The notes: a model not told the origin generated them from the sequence alone. A stretch of DNA of 64,000 nucleotides from Pyronema omphalodes (GCA_024516155.1 JAJJXM010000057.1:310001-374000); one strand, 5' to 3'; shown: positions 22,325 through 34,770, counted from the stretch's first letter. Translations and numbers: made by a program.

Positions 22325-22806
22325 CACCCCAGCACTCCAACCAGAGACAGAAGCACCTGATCTCAGAACTATTGTACCACCAGAGCATCATCAATACCTG
22401 GGAATGTTCGAAAAAGTCAATGCCAATAAATTACCGCCCCATCGATCGTCGGATGACAAGATATCACTCATCAATGGGTTTCAGCCACCTTCGGCCCCCT
22501 CTACTCCCTCTCACGCCCAGGGTTCAAGGAATTGGAACCATGGTTAGATGACAACCTCACGAAAGTTTTCATCCATGCCTCTTCATCCCAGGCGGCAGCT
22601 CACATTCTTTTCGTAAAGAAAGGCGATGGTTCGCTACGTTTGGTCCCGGAATACCGAGGGATGAACGCCGGAACGTCAAGAATCGTTACCCCCTTCCCCT
22701 CATGCAGGATACCCTAATGAACCTTCCAAGAGCTAAGCGGTTCACTAAGCTCGACATTAGGGGTGCTTATGATTTAATACGCATGGCAAATGGGGAAGAA
22801 TGGAAA
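22325..22806 (+). pseudogene. Gypsy A RT, N-terminal fragment
   Basis: Resumes Gypsy A after LINE1. Encodes VPPEHHQYLGMFEKVNANKL, FIHASSSQAAAHILFVKKGD, TLMNLPRAKRFTKLDIRGAY and DLIRMANGEEWK across two frame changes, matching the Gypsy-1 RT start (17390-17825). It stops where LINE4 sequence begins. Confidence 0.75.
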
Positions 22807-22987
22807 AGAGTTTGGGTCCCAGAAGTGGTTCAAGTGAAATTCCTTGAGTCCTCGCCAGATGGCATAAAGCTCAGCATCGAAGACCTCTGTCTGACGGCCC
22901 AAGTACTGCGGCGAGGATCGGAAGGCCCCATTAATGTAGTAGCGGACCACTCCAGCTCCTGTGTAACCTTCCATGCGAGAAGAGCTC
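22807..22987 (-). pseudogene. LINE4 RNase H, second fragment
   Basis: Minus-strand translation gives SRMEGYTGAGVVRYYING and RQTEVFDAELYAIWRGLKEF. These are the glycine block and the catalytic glutamate block of LINE RNase H. The preceding VWTDGS block lies at about 32415-32430. Everything after the E block is missing. Confidence 0.75.
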
Positions 22988-23117
22988 CCCATGGTCCATC
23001 CGGTCCAGTGCTGGCTGTGGACCGGACCGAACCAGATATAACAGTCCGGTCCGGTGCTTGGACTGGGACTGGCAGTCATTTTTACACGGTGGACTGGACC
23101 GCCCGTGGGTGACCGTA
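22988..23117. repeat. GGTCC-rich inverted-repeat sequence, left piece
   Basis: Starts AGAGCTCCCCATGGTCC and is packed with CCGGTCCAGT/GGACCGGAC motifs. The piece at 32013-32406 ends with the inverted counterpart (GGACCGTGGGGAGCTCT). Together they look like one non-autonomous DNA transposon, possibly hAT-like, in LINE4, later opened by Gypsy B. No clean target duplication was found. Confidence 0.45.
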
Positions 23118-24473
23118 TGTCACAACCTATATTGTGTGAGTATAGAATAGGTAACATGTATAACATTCAGAGAACATGGCAAAGTTGACAGGAGACTGAA
23201 TAATAAGGTTAGTATCCCGGGCCGGAACCCCCTGAGGAGCTCCAGCTAGCCACGTAACGTGATTCGTGACTTTCCGAAAGGACCTCACGAGGATGCCCAG
23301 CCCGAGGCGTCTCTATCTGTTATTCACTGTCAGTTTGGAAGGATCACAGATGGACAGGAACGAGGAACAACTTACCTCATGGGTGTCGACTTACCCATGA
23401 GAAAACTACAGACGACGCTGATGGAGACAGAAGACGACGGCGAAGGGACAACTCCTTATACTTGACGTCGTGTTCCACCAAGCACGGCTACCAGAGGGCT
23501 TGCAAGAGAAGGGAATTCTCAGGACAATGCAAGGCAGACGAATAGGATCATCCGAAGTCGGAGTTGGGCGGATAAGTCGGCCAAGGAACAAGGCAGAGTC
23601 TAGTCAGCCAACAGGAGTGGAGCTCAGGACAAGGGTCAAGATTGCATTAGCATGAGACGACGTCCTGCAGCAAGAACACCACTCAAGGAAACTGTTGGAT
23701 GGAACTGATATGACGCGACCTCAGGCCAATGACTACCAACTGCAAGATAAAACGGCGTTTGCGTACACACCAGGGTGTGGGTGCGCGCAGGTGCGCACAG
23801 GTGGGGCTTTATGACATCACACAGGAATGTGACGGGGCAGTGCGCTCCGGTAAGGCATAGTCTGCCTTATGACGTCAGATTCCTTCACTCGCAATCGAGA
23901 TTCTCTGGGGAGATCTATGATCAAGACGACTCATAAGATATATGACTCACATGTCATTATCAGAGGAGTCATTGCATTATGAGCTCAAGTGGAGTAACCC
24001 TCCACTAGGCGCTTAACCCCAATACCTGATTGGAAGGTCTGGTAGCACAGCGAGGAATGTCAAGGATTAATCTGAGACGAGGCACATCATGCAAGTGAGC
24101 AATTAATATGATTGCGCATGCAGCATGATGTGAGCCATCAGCAGATTTGTCAAAGGATTGACTCATGTCTTATCTCCTAAGCTTGGTTTGGAAGTTGGTT
24201 CCCTTGGGAAGTCTGGGCGAACTTGTAGATGAAAGTCTATAAAAGACCCTAAGTCTTTCCACCATCACCTCCGGCATCAGCAACTTGATCTCTACTTGCA
24301 ACGTTACCTATCTACACCAATACCTCAGGACGAGACCCTTAAGTTTATTCGGCCTGTGATCGATTAGTATACTTCCTAGCTCTTGGGAAAATCTTTTAGT
24401 TGAATATCTTTCGGACGAAGTATAAACTGATCGGAAAGCCTCTGTATTGAAAGCCTCAATACCCAGGTTCACA
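23118..24473 (+). repeat. Gypsy B 5' LTR
   Basis: Starts TGTCACAACCTATATTG and ends CCAGGTTCACA. TATAAAAG near 24238 is a good TATA candidate, with about 235 bp of LTR after it. CACGTNACGTGATT motifs occur near 23250. No gene inside. The leader 24474-24600 follows. Confidence 0.9.
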
Positions 24474-24600
24474 CTATAAACTTAAGGCTCAAGCTACTAA
24501 GTTTACTTATCGACACGAATACGGAAGACCCTCCTCTAGGGCAAGACGACACCAAAAGATCCTCTACGAAAAAACTACAAAGAACTACTTTCAATCAACA

Positions 24601-26787
24601 ATGGCCGCTCAAAGAATCACCGGCACTTCACGTCAAGACGATGGACTTGATGCTCCTATGGGCGATACCGTTAGCATTACCCGCCCTCGCTCTTGGGAGG
24701 AAGTTACTTCGGTTGGAACTCCTAGAGTCCACCATGGAACTACCCTCCATCCGGGAGAAGTCCCTGACTGGGTCATTCTAATGATGGAAAGAAAGAACGC
24801 CAATGAGGAGGATATCAGGAGGTTGGTTGAGGCAGTCGGATCTGGGGCTGCTATGAATGAAGAGTTACAGCGGATGAAAGGGTTATATCAGGAAATGGCC
24901 CAGGGTATGCAAAAGGCCTATGATGCCTTGGCTAAGAAAGGGGACCTGGACCAGGAGATCAACCTACAAACCGTGACGCGACTCGTTCAGGCCAGCAACG
25001 ACTCTGCCGGCCAAGTTTGGAGGACAATTGGCAATCTTGCCACAGACACAAAGGCTAAAGAAGCAGCCAACCAAGCGGCTGCTGAAAGGCTCAATCACGG
25101 CATTCAAACAACGAATGCTATCCTGGAGACCTTCACCCAGAGGCAACTCGAAATTAATAAAGAAATTGAGGAATGGGCAGTTGAGAAAAATACACAGGAC
25201 GCCATTAGGAAGCAGGACGATGAGCAAAGGGATAGGCGGATCGCAGCTCTGTCTAAGGCTGAAGAGATGCATCAGCAGCGCTTACTGGACTATTATGAAC
25301 AAAGGGAGGAAGAGAAATTGGAGCTGGTAAACAAGGTTATTGACCTTGTTATGTCAAAGATCCAGAGGAAGGAGCATTTCGATGCTAAGTCTTCAACCGA
25401 GGCTATGCATGAGGAGATGACTCCCAGACCTCCCTCTCTTGGCAGAGCACCCGAAGTCCCGTTGCCTCCATCAGTGGATGAATCTGTTCAAAATGGCGGC
25501 AGAAACGGTGGTAGAGGAAGCAAGCCACCAGGAGGAGGACTCCCACCACCTCCACCACCACCATCTGACCCTTCTGACGACGAACATTCAGATGATGAAT
25601 ACATCAGGAAAGCCTTGGAGAGAAAGCGCCAGGAACGCAAGGAAAAGGCAAAACAAAAGAACCCGGAAACAAAGAATGCAACAGAGGCATTCTTAGAATC
25701 ACTTGTTAATAAATTGCAGCAATCTGGAGTCAATGAGCCGAGGAGACCCAAGATGCCAGAAATGAAGGCTACTCAATATTTTTCTGGAAAGGATGAAAGT
25801 TCGTTTAGGGCTTGGTGGATGTCTGTTCAAGATTACATCGCCACATACGCCAAGGCCTTTCCGGATGAGGACGATCGGGTTAAATGGGTTGGAAGCTTAC
25901 TTACGCACAAGGCGTTAAGTTGGCACCAGGAAAGGCGGAAATCTATCCAGAGGCAAGGACTGAAGGATACATGGGTAGCTTTCTCAAGTTCAATTGAAAC
26001 AAGATTTGAGGATAAGCGGGAGGCCCAGAAGGATGTTAAAAGGATTACAGAACTCCAGTATGAGGGAGATATTGATGATTATATTACGAAATTGGAGGAC
26101 CTGAATATGCGTGTTGGAGCAATCGGTCCGATGTACAGGAATGTAATTTGGGAGGCCATAACACCGGCCATTAAAAATATGGTATATCAAAGGTTTGGGG
26201 GGATCCCAACTGACGACGAAGCAATGATTGATGCAGTGAAAGAAGCTGCTCACGTTGTTGAAAATTTGGATGAAGAATTGGAGGGTCATAAAAAGAAGTC
26301 TTTGGAAGTACGGGAGGACCGTCATAAGGACAAGGGAAAACATAAAAAGACTGTGCGCCCTAAGGAGCTGCAGCACAAAGATAAATTCAAGGACAAGAAG
26401 GAGAAAAAAGGTTTCACTGGAAAAAAGGACAAGAAGTCCATCTTTGCGTCAGGGAGAGAGGCTCTGCAGAATGTTCCTCAGAGCAAAATTGATAAGCATA
26501 AGAAGGAGAAAGCTGACTGTTGGAGATGTGGAAGATCCGGACATAAAATGTTCGATTGTTACGCAAAGAAGACAGTTGGAGGAACAGAGCTCTCTGGCGA
26601 AGGAAAGGTTGCTTCTTCAGGGAAGAGGAAGCGTAATGATGATGAGGGACAGGAAGGGCAGGAGAAGCCCAAAGAAACCACAAAGACCAAGACTGCTGCG
26701 GTACGGCAGGATGAGGATGAAATAATGCAAGATGCTCAGCCCAGGATTTGGGAGATTGAGCAAAATGATGAGGAGTCGGATTTTTAA
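24601..26787 (+). CDS. Gypsy B Gag, intact
   Basis: 728 residues from ATG 24601. The first 290 residues are highly charged and predicted helical (NEEDIRRLVEAVGSG, EINKEIEEWAVEKN), likely coiled coil. A glycine/proline stretch (GGGLPPPPPPPSDPSDDE) leads to the Gag core at about residues 395-560 (MKATQYFSGKDESSFRAWW, YEGDIDDYITKLEDLNMRVG). A lysine-rich segment and one zinc knuckle CWRCGRSGHKMFDC (about residues 639-653) follow. The C-terminal tail is acidic. It would form the particle and bind RNA. The frame ends in TTTTTAA, and the pol frame (-1) is already open at 26772. Confidence 0.92.
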   Translation: MAAQRITGTSRQDDGLDAPMGDTVSITRPRSWEEVTSVGTPRVHHGTTLHPGEVPDWVILMMERKNANEEDIRRLVEAVGSGAAMNEELQRMKGLYQEMAQGMQKAYDALAKKGDLDQEINLQTVTRLVQASNDSAGQVWRTIGNLATDTKAKEAANQAAAERLNHGIQTTNAILETFTQRQLEINKEIEEWAVEKNTQDAIRKQDDEQRDRRIAALSKAEEMHQQRLLDYYEQREEEKLELVNKVIDLVMSKIQRKEHFDAKSSTEAMHEEMTPRPPSLGRAPEVPLPPSVDESVQNGGRNGGRGSKPPGGGLPPPPPPPSDPSDDEHSDDEYIRKALERKRQERKEKAKQKNPETKNATEAFLESLVNKLQQSGVNEPRRPKMPEMKATQYFSGKDESSFRAWWMSVQDYIATYAKAFPDEDDRVKWVGSLLTHKALSWHQERRKSIQRQGLKDTWVAFSSSIETRFEDKREAQKDVKRITELQYEGDIDDYITKLEDLNMRVGAIGPMYRNVIWEAITPAIKNMVYQRFGGIPTDDEAMIDAVKEAAHVVENLDEELEGHKKKSLEVREDRHKDKGKHKKTVRPKELQHKDKFKDKKEKKGFTGKKDKKSIFASGREALQNVPQSKIDKHKKEKADCWRCGRSGHKMFDCYAKKTVGGTELSGEGKVASSGKRKRNDDEGQEGQEKPKETTKTKTAAVRQDEDEIMQDAQPRIWEIEQNDEESDF

Positions 26788-29700
26788 GGTCCTCTAGGGT
26801 TGCGTCACCTGAGGAGGAAGAATGTATATCCGACGCAGAAAATATTATTTGCTGTGGGACAAAAAGAAAAATATTGGACAGCTTGGAGTCGACCAAGACA
26901 AAACTTCGACGAACCGACAAAGGAACCTCTGCCAAAGGAACGAAAATGGAAGCCTTAGTTCCACCTCATCACGGAAAAAGGCCAATAATCAACATGGTGT
27001 TGAATTGGTCAAACAACAAATTCAGAACGGTGCGAGTTCTATTAGATACAGGCTCCACCTCAGCATTACTGGACAGAGGATTTGTCCAGAAATACAACAT
27101 ACCAACTCTGAAGAGAGACAAGCCTCTTCAAATCCGCAACTTCAATAATGAGGTAGTTGCTGGAGCTGGAGTATTCTTCACAGTACCTTTTATGCTGCAA
27201 CACAAACAGCACTTTGCAGCCGAAGCCTTCGAAGTCGCCCCTCTTGACTGCGACTGCGATATCATCCTCCCTTATTGGTGGATGGACAAACATCAGCCTT
27301 GCAACATGTGGGGAGACAGCAAAAACATCTCCTTCACAACTACACGTTGCATCGAACAGTGTACCAAGGCTCAGGCCAGTACATTTTCACTCAAGGTCGA
27401 CCGCCGCGTACTCGACCATCCTGAGGCCTCAGTAATAGGCCATATTTCAGCTGTTGCCACTAAGGAGGAATTATCACAGGCTCTTCCACAAGTCCCTGAG
27501 AAATTCCGTAAGTGGATCAACATCATGACCAAGGAAGCAGCAGACAAGCTTCCAGAACACAAGCCTTACGACCACGCCCTAGACTTGAAGGAAGGAGAGA
27601 CTCCTCCTTGGGGACCAGTCTATGCGCTCAATGAAGTCGAGTTGGAAACTCTGAGAGAGTGGCTAAAAGAGATGCTCAGGACAGGCAACATTCGACCATC
27701 TAAATCTCCTGCCGCAGCACCAATTGTCTTTGTGCCAAAACCCCATGGGCGAGGTTTACGGCTTTGTGTGGATTACAGGGGGATCAATAAAATAACAATA
27801 GCAAATCGCTACTACCTCCCTCTTATGTCTGAATTACAAGACAGAGTAAGAGGAGCTAGGTTCTTCACGAAAATGGACTTGAAGAACGGTTACCATTTGA
27901 TTAGGATAGAAGAAGGCGATGAATGGAAAACGGCCTTCAGATGCAGGTATGGGCTTTATGAATTTTCGGTTATGCCCTTTGGATTAAGCAATGCACCGGC
28001 CACATTCCAAGATATGATGAATCATATCTTTAGGGACATCTTGGATCAGGGAGTAATTGCTTATATTGATGATGTTCTAATTTACGCTGAGACGGAGGAG
28101 GAACATGATGAATTGGTAAAGGAAGTCTTGAAAAGACTGGAAGAAAATGGGCTGGTAATATCTCCGGAAAAATGTGTTTGGGGGACAAACAAAGTGGAAT
28201 TTTTGGGGTATATTATAAAGGAAAAGAGAACGGGGATGGCAAAGGATAAAGTGGAAACCGTCCTGGTTTGGGAACCACCTAAATCCTTGAACGAGACACA
28301 AGGCTTTCTTGGATTTGCAAACTTCTATCGCCGATCCATAAAGGACTTCTCAAAAATCTGTCGTCCTCTTACTGAATCTACCAAGGGCGATCCAAAGAAG
28401 TGGGAATGGACTGTTGCCATGGAATTGGCATTTGATGAGTTAAGGCAGAGGTTTACAAAGGCGCCAATATCGGGTCATGTTCATCCTAAAAAGGTTTGCA
28501 TTGTTGAAACTGATGCTTCTGACTTTGCCTTAGGCGCAGGCCTTTCTCAGAAAGGAGAGGACGGAAAGCTGCACCCCATTGCCTTCCATTCTAGGAAATT
28601 CACTCCGGCAGAAATCAATTATGAAATCCATGATAAAGAGCTTTTGGCTATTGTGGATTCGTTTAAGATTTGGAGAAGATACCTGGAGGGAGCAATGCAT
28701 ACGGTTCAAGTGTTCAGCGACCATCAAAATTTGGAGTACTTTACCACAACAAAAGTACTCAATTGTCGCCAAGCAAGGTCGGCTCAAGAACTTGCTGGTA
28801 TTGACTTTAAAATCTTTTACAGACCTGGAAGTAAGAATGGGAAGCCAGATGCTTTGTCAAGGCGTCCGGAGTTCCGCCCTGAAAAGGGGGGCGGTGAGGA
28901 TCAGCCGATTACGACTATCCTGCATAAGGAACATTTTGCATCAACTTCGGCAATCGGCAGTGGAGGTGAAGGAACATCATTCATTGTTTCTTCGGCACGG
29001 CTTAACTCCATTCCTTCTGTTAAATGGTCTGGTGAATTTTTAAAGATGGTTAAAGAGGCTGGAGAACTTCACGAAAATTATAAAAAAGCAGCAAAGAAAA
29101 TAAAGGATCCACTAACGATAGAAGATGGCATAATCTATCGGAAAGAAAAGTTATCGGTGCCAAAGGATTTAGTCCACATGGTCCGGGAATCAGAGCACGA
29201 CTCGAAAATTGCAGGACACTTTGGTCAGGACAAGACCATTGAATTAATAAGAAGAAACTTTTGGTGGCCGAAGATGGATGAAAAAATAATTGAATATGTA
29301 CAAAGCTGTTTGGAATGTCAGAAGGACAAGACGGCTAGGCACCAAAAGTATGGAATGTTGCAACCTTTGGAACTAACATATGCCCCATGGCAATCTATTG
29401 CTATGGACTTTATCACCGACCTTCCAGAATCAAATTGGTGTGATCAGCTATGGGTTATAGTTGATCGATTTACTAAAATGGCGCACTTCATCCCCTTACA
29501 GAAAGACGGCAAGAGAACTGCAGACCTTGTCAGAATATTCGCAAAGGAAATTTGGAAGTTGCATGGCTTACCCAAGGATATAGTGTCGGATCGAGACTCC
29601 AGGTTCACAAGCACCACCTGGAAAGCATTTCTTGGAACGTTAGGAATCAAACCAAGAATGTCAACAGCCTTCCATCCACAAACAGACGGACAAACGGAAC

Positions 29701-30541
29701 GGCTTAACCAAACAATTGAAGCTTACCTCCGCTCTTTTGTTAACCACGAAATGGACGACAGGGCTGATCTCGTAACCATGGCTGAGTTCGCATACAACAA
29801 CTCAGTCACAAGCGCAACTGGACTTTCACCCTTTTACGCCAACTACGGATTCTATCCAAATACGAGCAACACTTCGGCAACTGCTGTGCGCAACCCAGCC
29901 AGCAAAGCCTACGCCCACTGAATGCATACGATACACGAAGGAGCCAAGTGAGCCCTTCAAAGAAAACACAAGAAAGAATGAAACACTATGCAGACCAGAA
30001 ACGACAGGAGGCACCCGAATACCAAGTAGGAGACTTGGTTATGTTAGATGGACGCAACATACGAACCAGACGCCCATCAAGGAAGTTAGACCATAAACAA
30101 CATGGTCCCTTCCAAGTCGAAAAAGTCATCTCCCCAACAGCAGTACGACTCACGCTCCCACGAAAATGGAAGATACACAACGTCTTCCATACCTCACTAC
30201 TTGAGCCCTTTAGAGCAGGAACTCGGGCTCCACCGGACACAAATAAAATTTTACGGGAGGCAGATGATGTTGAGGGAAGCGAGGAATACGATATCGATGA
30301 AATCATGAGCAGCTATAAATCTGGAAATCGAGTATTGTACCTTGTTAAATGGCTAGGTTGGCCCAACAAAAAAGACTGGACGGCAGAACGATTCGACAAC
30401 TTTTCAGTAGGAGGTCAGGAGAAGTTACGGGAGTTTCATCTCAAGTACCCTGATTCTCCGAGGGACTACCGACTCAAGGATCAAGGCTTAATGTTTTTCC
30501 CCAAGAGGTTTTCATTAGGTCGAGTTGGTAGTAGGATGTAG
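26772..30541 (+). pseudogene. Gypsy B Pol: protease to integrase intact, C-terminal module out of frame
   Basis: The frame is open from 26772, overlapping gag, and runs to 29921. Protease VLLDTGSTSALLD; RT LCVDYRGIN and AYIDDVLIY; RNase H VETDASDFALGAG; integrase zinc region (GHFGQDKTIELIRR, CLECQKDKTA) and core (MDFITDLP, IVSDRDSRF, DGQTERLN). Two TGA codons (29919-29921 and 29949-29951) sit where tryptophan is expected, and then the frame shifts by one. The remainder (29948-30541) holds a GPF-like module and a chromodomain (EYDIDEIMSSYK, YLVKWLGWPNKKDWTAE). The shift removes the targeting domain but leaves all catalytic sites. Confidence 0.88.
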
Positions 30542-30655
30542 AGGCTGGAGGACTACATCCATATATGATCACTAAGTCACTTGGCTGCGGCGAGGTGCGA
30601 TCACAGAATGATAAGCTACTTGCTTCGGGACGAAGCTTGAACAGCAGGGAGGTGG

Positions 30656-32012
30656 TGTCACACCCTATATTGTGTGAGTATAGAATAGGTAACATGTATA
30701 ACATTTAGAGAACATGGCAAACTCGACAGGAGAATGAATAATATGGTTAGTATTCCCGAGCCGGAACCCCCTGAGGAGCTCCAGCTAGCCACGTCACGTG
30801 ATTCGTGACTCTCCGAAAGGACCTCACGAGGATCCCGGCCCGAGGCATCGCTACCTGTTATTCACTGTCAGTTTGGGAGGATCACAGATGGATGGGAACG
30901 AGTATCAACTTACCTCATGGGTGTCGACTTACCCATGAGAAAACTACAGACGACGCTGATGGAGAACAGAAGACGATGGCGAGGGGACACCTCCTTATAC
31001 TTGAGGTTGTGTTCCACCAAGCATGGCTACCAGAGGGCTTGCAAGAGAAGGGAATTCTCAGGAGCATGCAAGGCAGGCGAATGGGATCATCCGAGCTCTG
31101 AGTTGGACGGATAGTCGGCCAAGGAAGAAGGCTGAGTCTAGTCAGCCAACAGGAGTGGAGCGCAGGACAAGGGTCAAGATTGCATCAGCATGAGACGACG
31201 TTCTGCAGCAAGGAACACCACTCAGGGAAACTGTTGGACGGAACTGATATGACGCGACCTTAGGCCAATGACTACCAACTGCAAGATAAGACGGCGTTTG
31301 CGTACACACCAGGGTGTGGCTGCGCGCAAGTGCGCGCAGGGGGGGCAAATGACATCACACAGGAATGTGACGGGGCAGTGCGCTCCGGTAGGGCATGGTA
31401 CGCCTTATGATGTCAGATTCCTTCACTCGCAATCGAGATTCTCTGCGGAGATCTATGATCAAGACGAGTCATAAGATATATGACTCACATGTCATTATCA
31501 GCGGAGTCACTGCATTATGCGCTCAAGTGGAGTCACCCTCCACTAGGCGCTTAACCCCAATGCCTGATTGGAAGGTGTGGTAGCACGGCAAGGAATGTCA
31601 AGGATTAATCTGACACGAAGGTCATCATGCAAGTGAGCAATTAATACAATTGCGCATGCAGCATGATGCGAGCCATCAGCAGATTTGTCAAAGAATTGAC
31701 TCACGTCTTATCTCCCAGGCTTAGTTTGGAAGTTGGTTCCCTTGGGAAGTCTGGGCGAATTTGTAGACGAAAGTCTATAAAAGACCCTAAGTCTTCCCAC
31801 CGTCTCCTCCGGCATCAGCAACTTGATCTCTACTTGCAACGTTACCATTCTACACCAAATACCTCAGGACGAGACCCTTAAGTTTATTCGGCCTGTGATC
31901 GATTGATTTACTTCCTAGCTGTTGGGAAAATCTTTTAGTTGAATATCTTTCGGACGAAGCATAAACTGATCGGAAAGCCTCTGTATTGAAAGCCTCAATA
32001 CCCAGGTTCACA
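30656..32012 (+). repeat. Gypsy B 3' LTR
   Basis: Starts TGTCACACCCTATATTG after the purine tract GCAGGGAGG and ends CCAGGTTCACA. TATAAAAG is near 31776. The stretch 30542-30655 between pol and LTR holds nothing else recognisable. Confidence 0.9.
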
Positions 32013-32406
32013 CGGGGGGTGGTCACAACACGATGCATTTGGAGCAATTTTTACATATGGAGTGCCAAGAGAATCATCAGGACTACCCAGTGGTGGAGGC
32101 AACCACGCATCGAGAAAAAAAAATTGCGCCGGAGGATTCTAGCTCCACCTTTGTTGACCGGCAAGAGGCCTCTGTGGTGGTGAGCTTGCTTTTAGCGGCT
32201 GTTGCCACTCCCGATCCAGTAGAGCTTAGGGATAAGCGAGAAACCCGCGGTCCTGCAGTCACCTGCAGTCCGGTCCAGTCTTTTTGTTTTCCAAACCTGG
32301 ACCGGACCACATGGTTGCAGGCCTTAAAAACATGGGACTGGACTGGACTACACCATGTAGTTCGGTCCAGTCTGCAGTCCTGGACGGACCGTGGGGAGCT
32401 CTGGAG
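32013..32406. repeat. GGTCC-rich inverted-repeat sequence, right piece
   Basis: Ends GGACCGTGGGGAGCTCT, the inverted counterpart of the start at 22988. The distal half is rich in GTCCGGTCCAG and GGACTGGACTG. The proximal half has an open plus frame of about 80 codons matching no family I recognise. Its first bases (CGGGGGGTGG) look like a purine tract, so a further element may be involved. Confidence 0.4.
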
Positions 32407-34370
32407 CCATCCGTCCAAACGCACGACATAGAGGTCAGATTATTCCAGTTACGTGCGAAGGTCTCAGCCTCAGGTCTAGCGGCGATGACGACGGGGAAAC
32501 GATGGAAGCGGTCAGGGACCGTCACCTTTGCGACTTCAGCGAACCCGCACGCTTCTTCTGTGCGCTTCAGCAAGCCGTGGATGGCATTGGCGGTTGGAGA
32601 CAGTTGGATGCCAGCGGGGGGGGGGGGGGGGGGGGTGGGCGGCGGGGCAGGAACCAGTGAGAAGCCGTGAACGAAACTTTGCTTCACGTCCCTTTATGAC
32701 GGCTTTCACTGGGCACACAGCGCTCTCAGCCAGCAAGAATCCAAGCGGAGTGGTTTTGAAGCAGCCATTAACTCCGCGAGCTTGCTGGTTGAGGAGCTGC
32801 TGTAGGCGAGCAGTACGGCCCGCGCTTTTGCCTCTTAGGCGTCGGACTGTGTTGATTTCGGGCCGTTGGAAAAGGTTGGGTGGAGGCAACCGGGGGGAGC
32901 GAGTGAGAATGCGTGCTCCAAAGCGAGCTTGAATGCTGCGAACTATGGCCTCAGCGGGGCGAGTGGCTCCTTCACCCATCAGGCAGCCGATGGGGTACGT
33001 GCGCAAGCACCCGGTGACGGCTTGAGCTTGCTGCCTGAAGACGAGCTGGAGACGGGAGATTTGGCCGCAGTCTCAAGGGGGTTTCTTGCGGGCGGCCTAG
33101 ATGTCGATACCATACTTTGCCAACCATTGCACCACCGCCTTCTGGAGTTTAGCAGTGCTCGCAGGAGGCAGGCCCTCCCTTCTGCACAGACGAGCGGGAC
33201 GTGCTTGCGGCAGTCTTGCTTTGGTGATCTACCATCGGTGGTGGTGGTTGAATGTGAGTGATTGCTCCAATCAATAACCCAGGAACCGAATGGGACGGGA
33301 AGAGAAGGAGGCAAGGTGGTCGGCCACGGGGATGGTGACAGTAGATGTGAAGGGGGGGGATCGCCGATTCGTGAAGAGGATGGCCTCCGTTTTGTCGGGC
33401 TCGAAACAGACTGCGTTTCCACAGCGACAGTCGATGCAGATTTCTCTGCATCGTCCCAGCTTCATCGCTACCTCTTCGAGGGTCTTGCCCCGGGCGATCC
33501 ACGTCACATCGTCGACGAACGACAGTCCGACCGTGTCTGACATTTCACGTTCGACAAGGTAGACAAGATCTGCGATGTAGATTGGGGAAAGCACAGGGGA
33601 GACAGGAGACCCTTCGGGGAGCCCAGTGTTGGTGCGGATCGGAGCGCCAGCGTCTGCAGCGATCGTCATTTTCACCGAGCGAGAGTTCATAAAGCTCTCC
33701 ACCCATCCCACCGAATCCTCTTCAATTCCGGCAGACCTCATTCTGTTCGCGAGGCATTCAACATTGACAGTCGGCAATGCACCCTTGACCTCCTTCAGGC
33801 GTTCTCCCGCTCACAAATTCTTTTCCGAGGCCTCCTGAACCGCGGTAACGGGTACCACTGCTGCATCCACGGCGGATACCGCTTTCGTCGTCCAAACTAC
33901 CCAATGTGGAGGTACCCGCTGTTTTCTACCGCATCGGTGATCAGCATTGTAGCTGCCTTTTCCACGAGCTTACCCAAGCAGCTCACGAGCGGGATGATGC
34001 GGAAGTCTGTTCGCCTTGTCATACCTGGGCTTCCCGCGTCTGGGGATGCATACACCCCTTTGCCAAGTTTCCAGTCCACTTGGTGATAGCTCTGCCGTAT
34101 GCAGTGCGTGACCCATGCAGTGACTCGCGCAGGGTCCCATTTCATCAGTGACTTGATGATGGGAACCCCCAAAGAGTCCTTGCCATGCGCTTTGGAGTTG
34201 CTCTGACAAGAGATGGCCGCCAAGACCAGTGCCTCTGTGACTAGTTTGTAGCCTCGTCCTGAGTTGGGGGACCAGAACTGCCAGCGGGAACCAGAGGCCT
34301 TATGGGGCGGCGGGGGGGAACGAGACCGCAGCCAGCATTTTTCGCTTAGCCTGCTCGTCGTCTGCTGCAT
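32407..34370 (-). pseudogene. LINE4 RT and start of RNase H
   Basis: On the minus strand: RT N-part (KDSLGVPIIKSLMKW, RIIPLVSCLGKLVEKAAT), a palm with NTGLPEGSPVSPVLSPIY and LSFVDDVTWIA (33777-33271), a thumb-type block (GVNGCFKTTPLGFLLAES, about 32800), and the first RNase H strand VWTDGSRA at about 32420. Several frame changes separate these blocks. A 20-base G run (32616-32635) lies in a proline-coding linker. Confidence 0.75.
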
Positions 34371-34770
34371 TGCGCTGTTTGTCTGTCAGGCTGCCTACCA
34401 CTGTGGTGGTGCGGAAGTTGGTGGACCGCAGCACCTGCCAGACTGCGTAACCGTTAGCTGTCTCGAGGAACGTGCCCCAGCAAGAGCGTTTGCGGACGCG
34501 TTGAATTCGGTTGTAGGCATTCCTGGCTGCCGACTCCTACTCCGTTGTGGCACGGCCCTGCGTGGCAGCTGGCAAGATGTGGCCCTACTCACTGCGGGCT
34601 GCCTTGATGTCCACCCCCCACCACCGTGTGGATCGAGCAGTGATGCCAACTCTCCTAGCGTGATCATCAAGCAGCTCCGTCAGTTGCGTCCTGATCCAAG
34701 TTGCCTCCTTCCCCACATCTTCCGCCAAGCAACAATTGGACAGTGGTGGCCTGCGTTCGCTTCGACGGCG

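Larger units (their letters stand above)
23118..32012 (+). mobile_element. Gypsy B: large-LTR Ty3/gypsy chromovirus
   Basis: LTRs 23118-24473 and 30656-32012 are about 1,356 bp and clearly homologous, but more diverged than the Gypsy-1 pair. Gag is intact; pol is intact to the integrase and broken just before the C-terminal module. The five bases outside the LTRs (CCGTA and CGGGG) do not match, so either the flanks changed or the two LTRs come from recombined copies. Confidence 0.9.
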
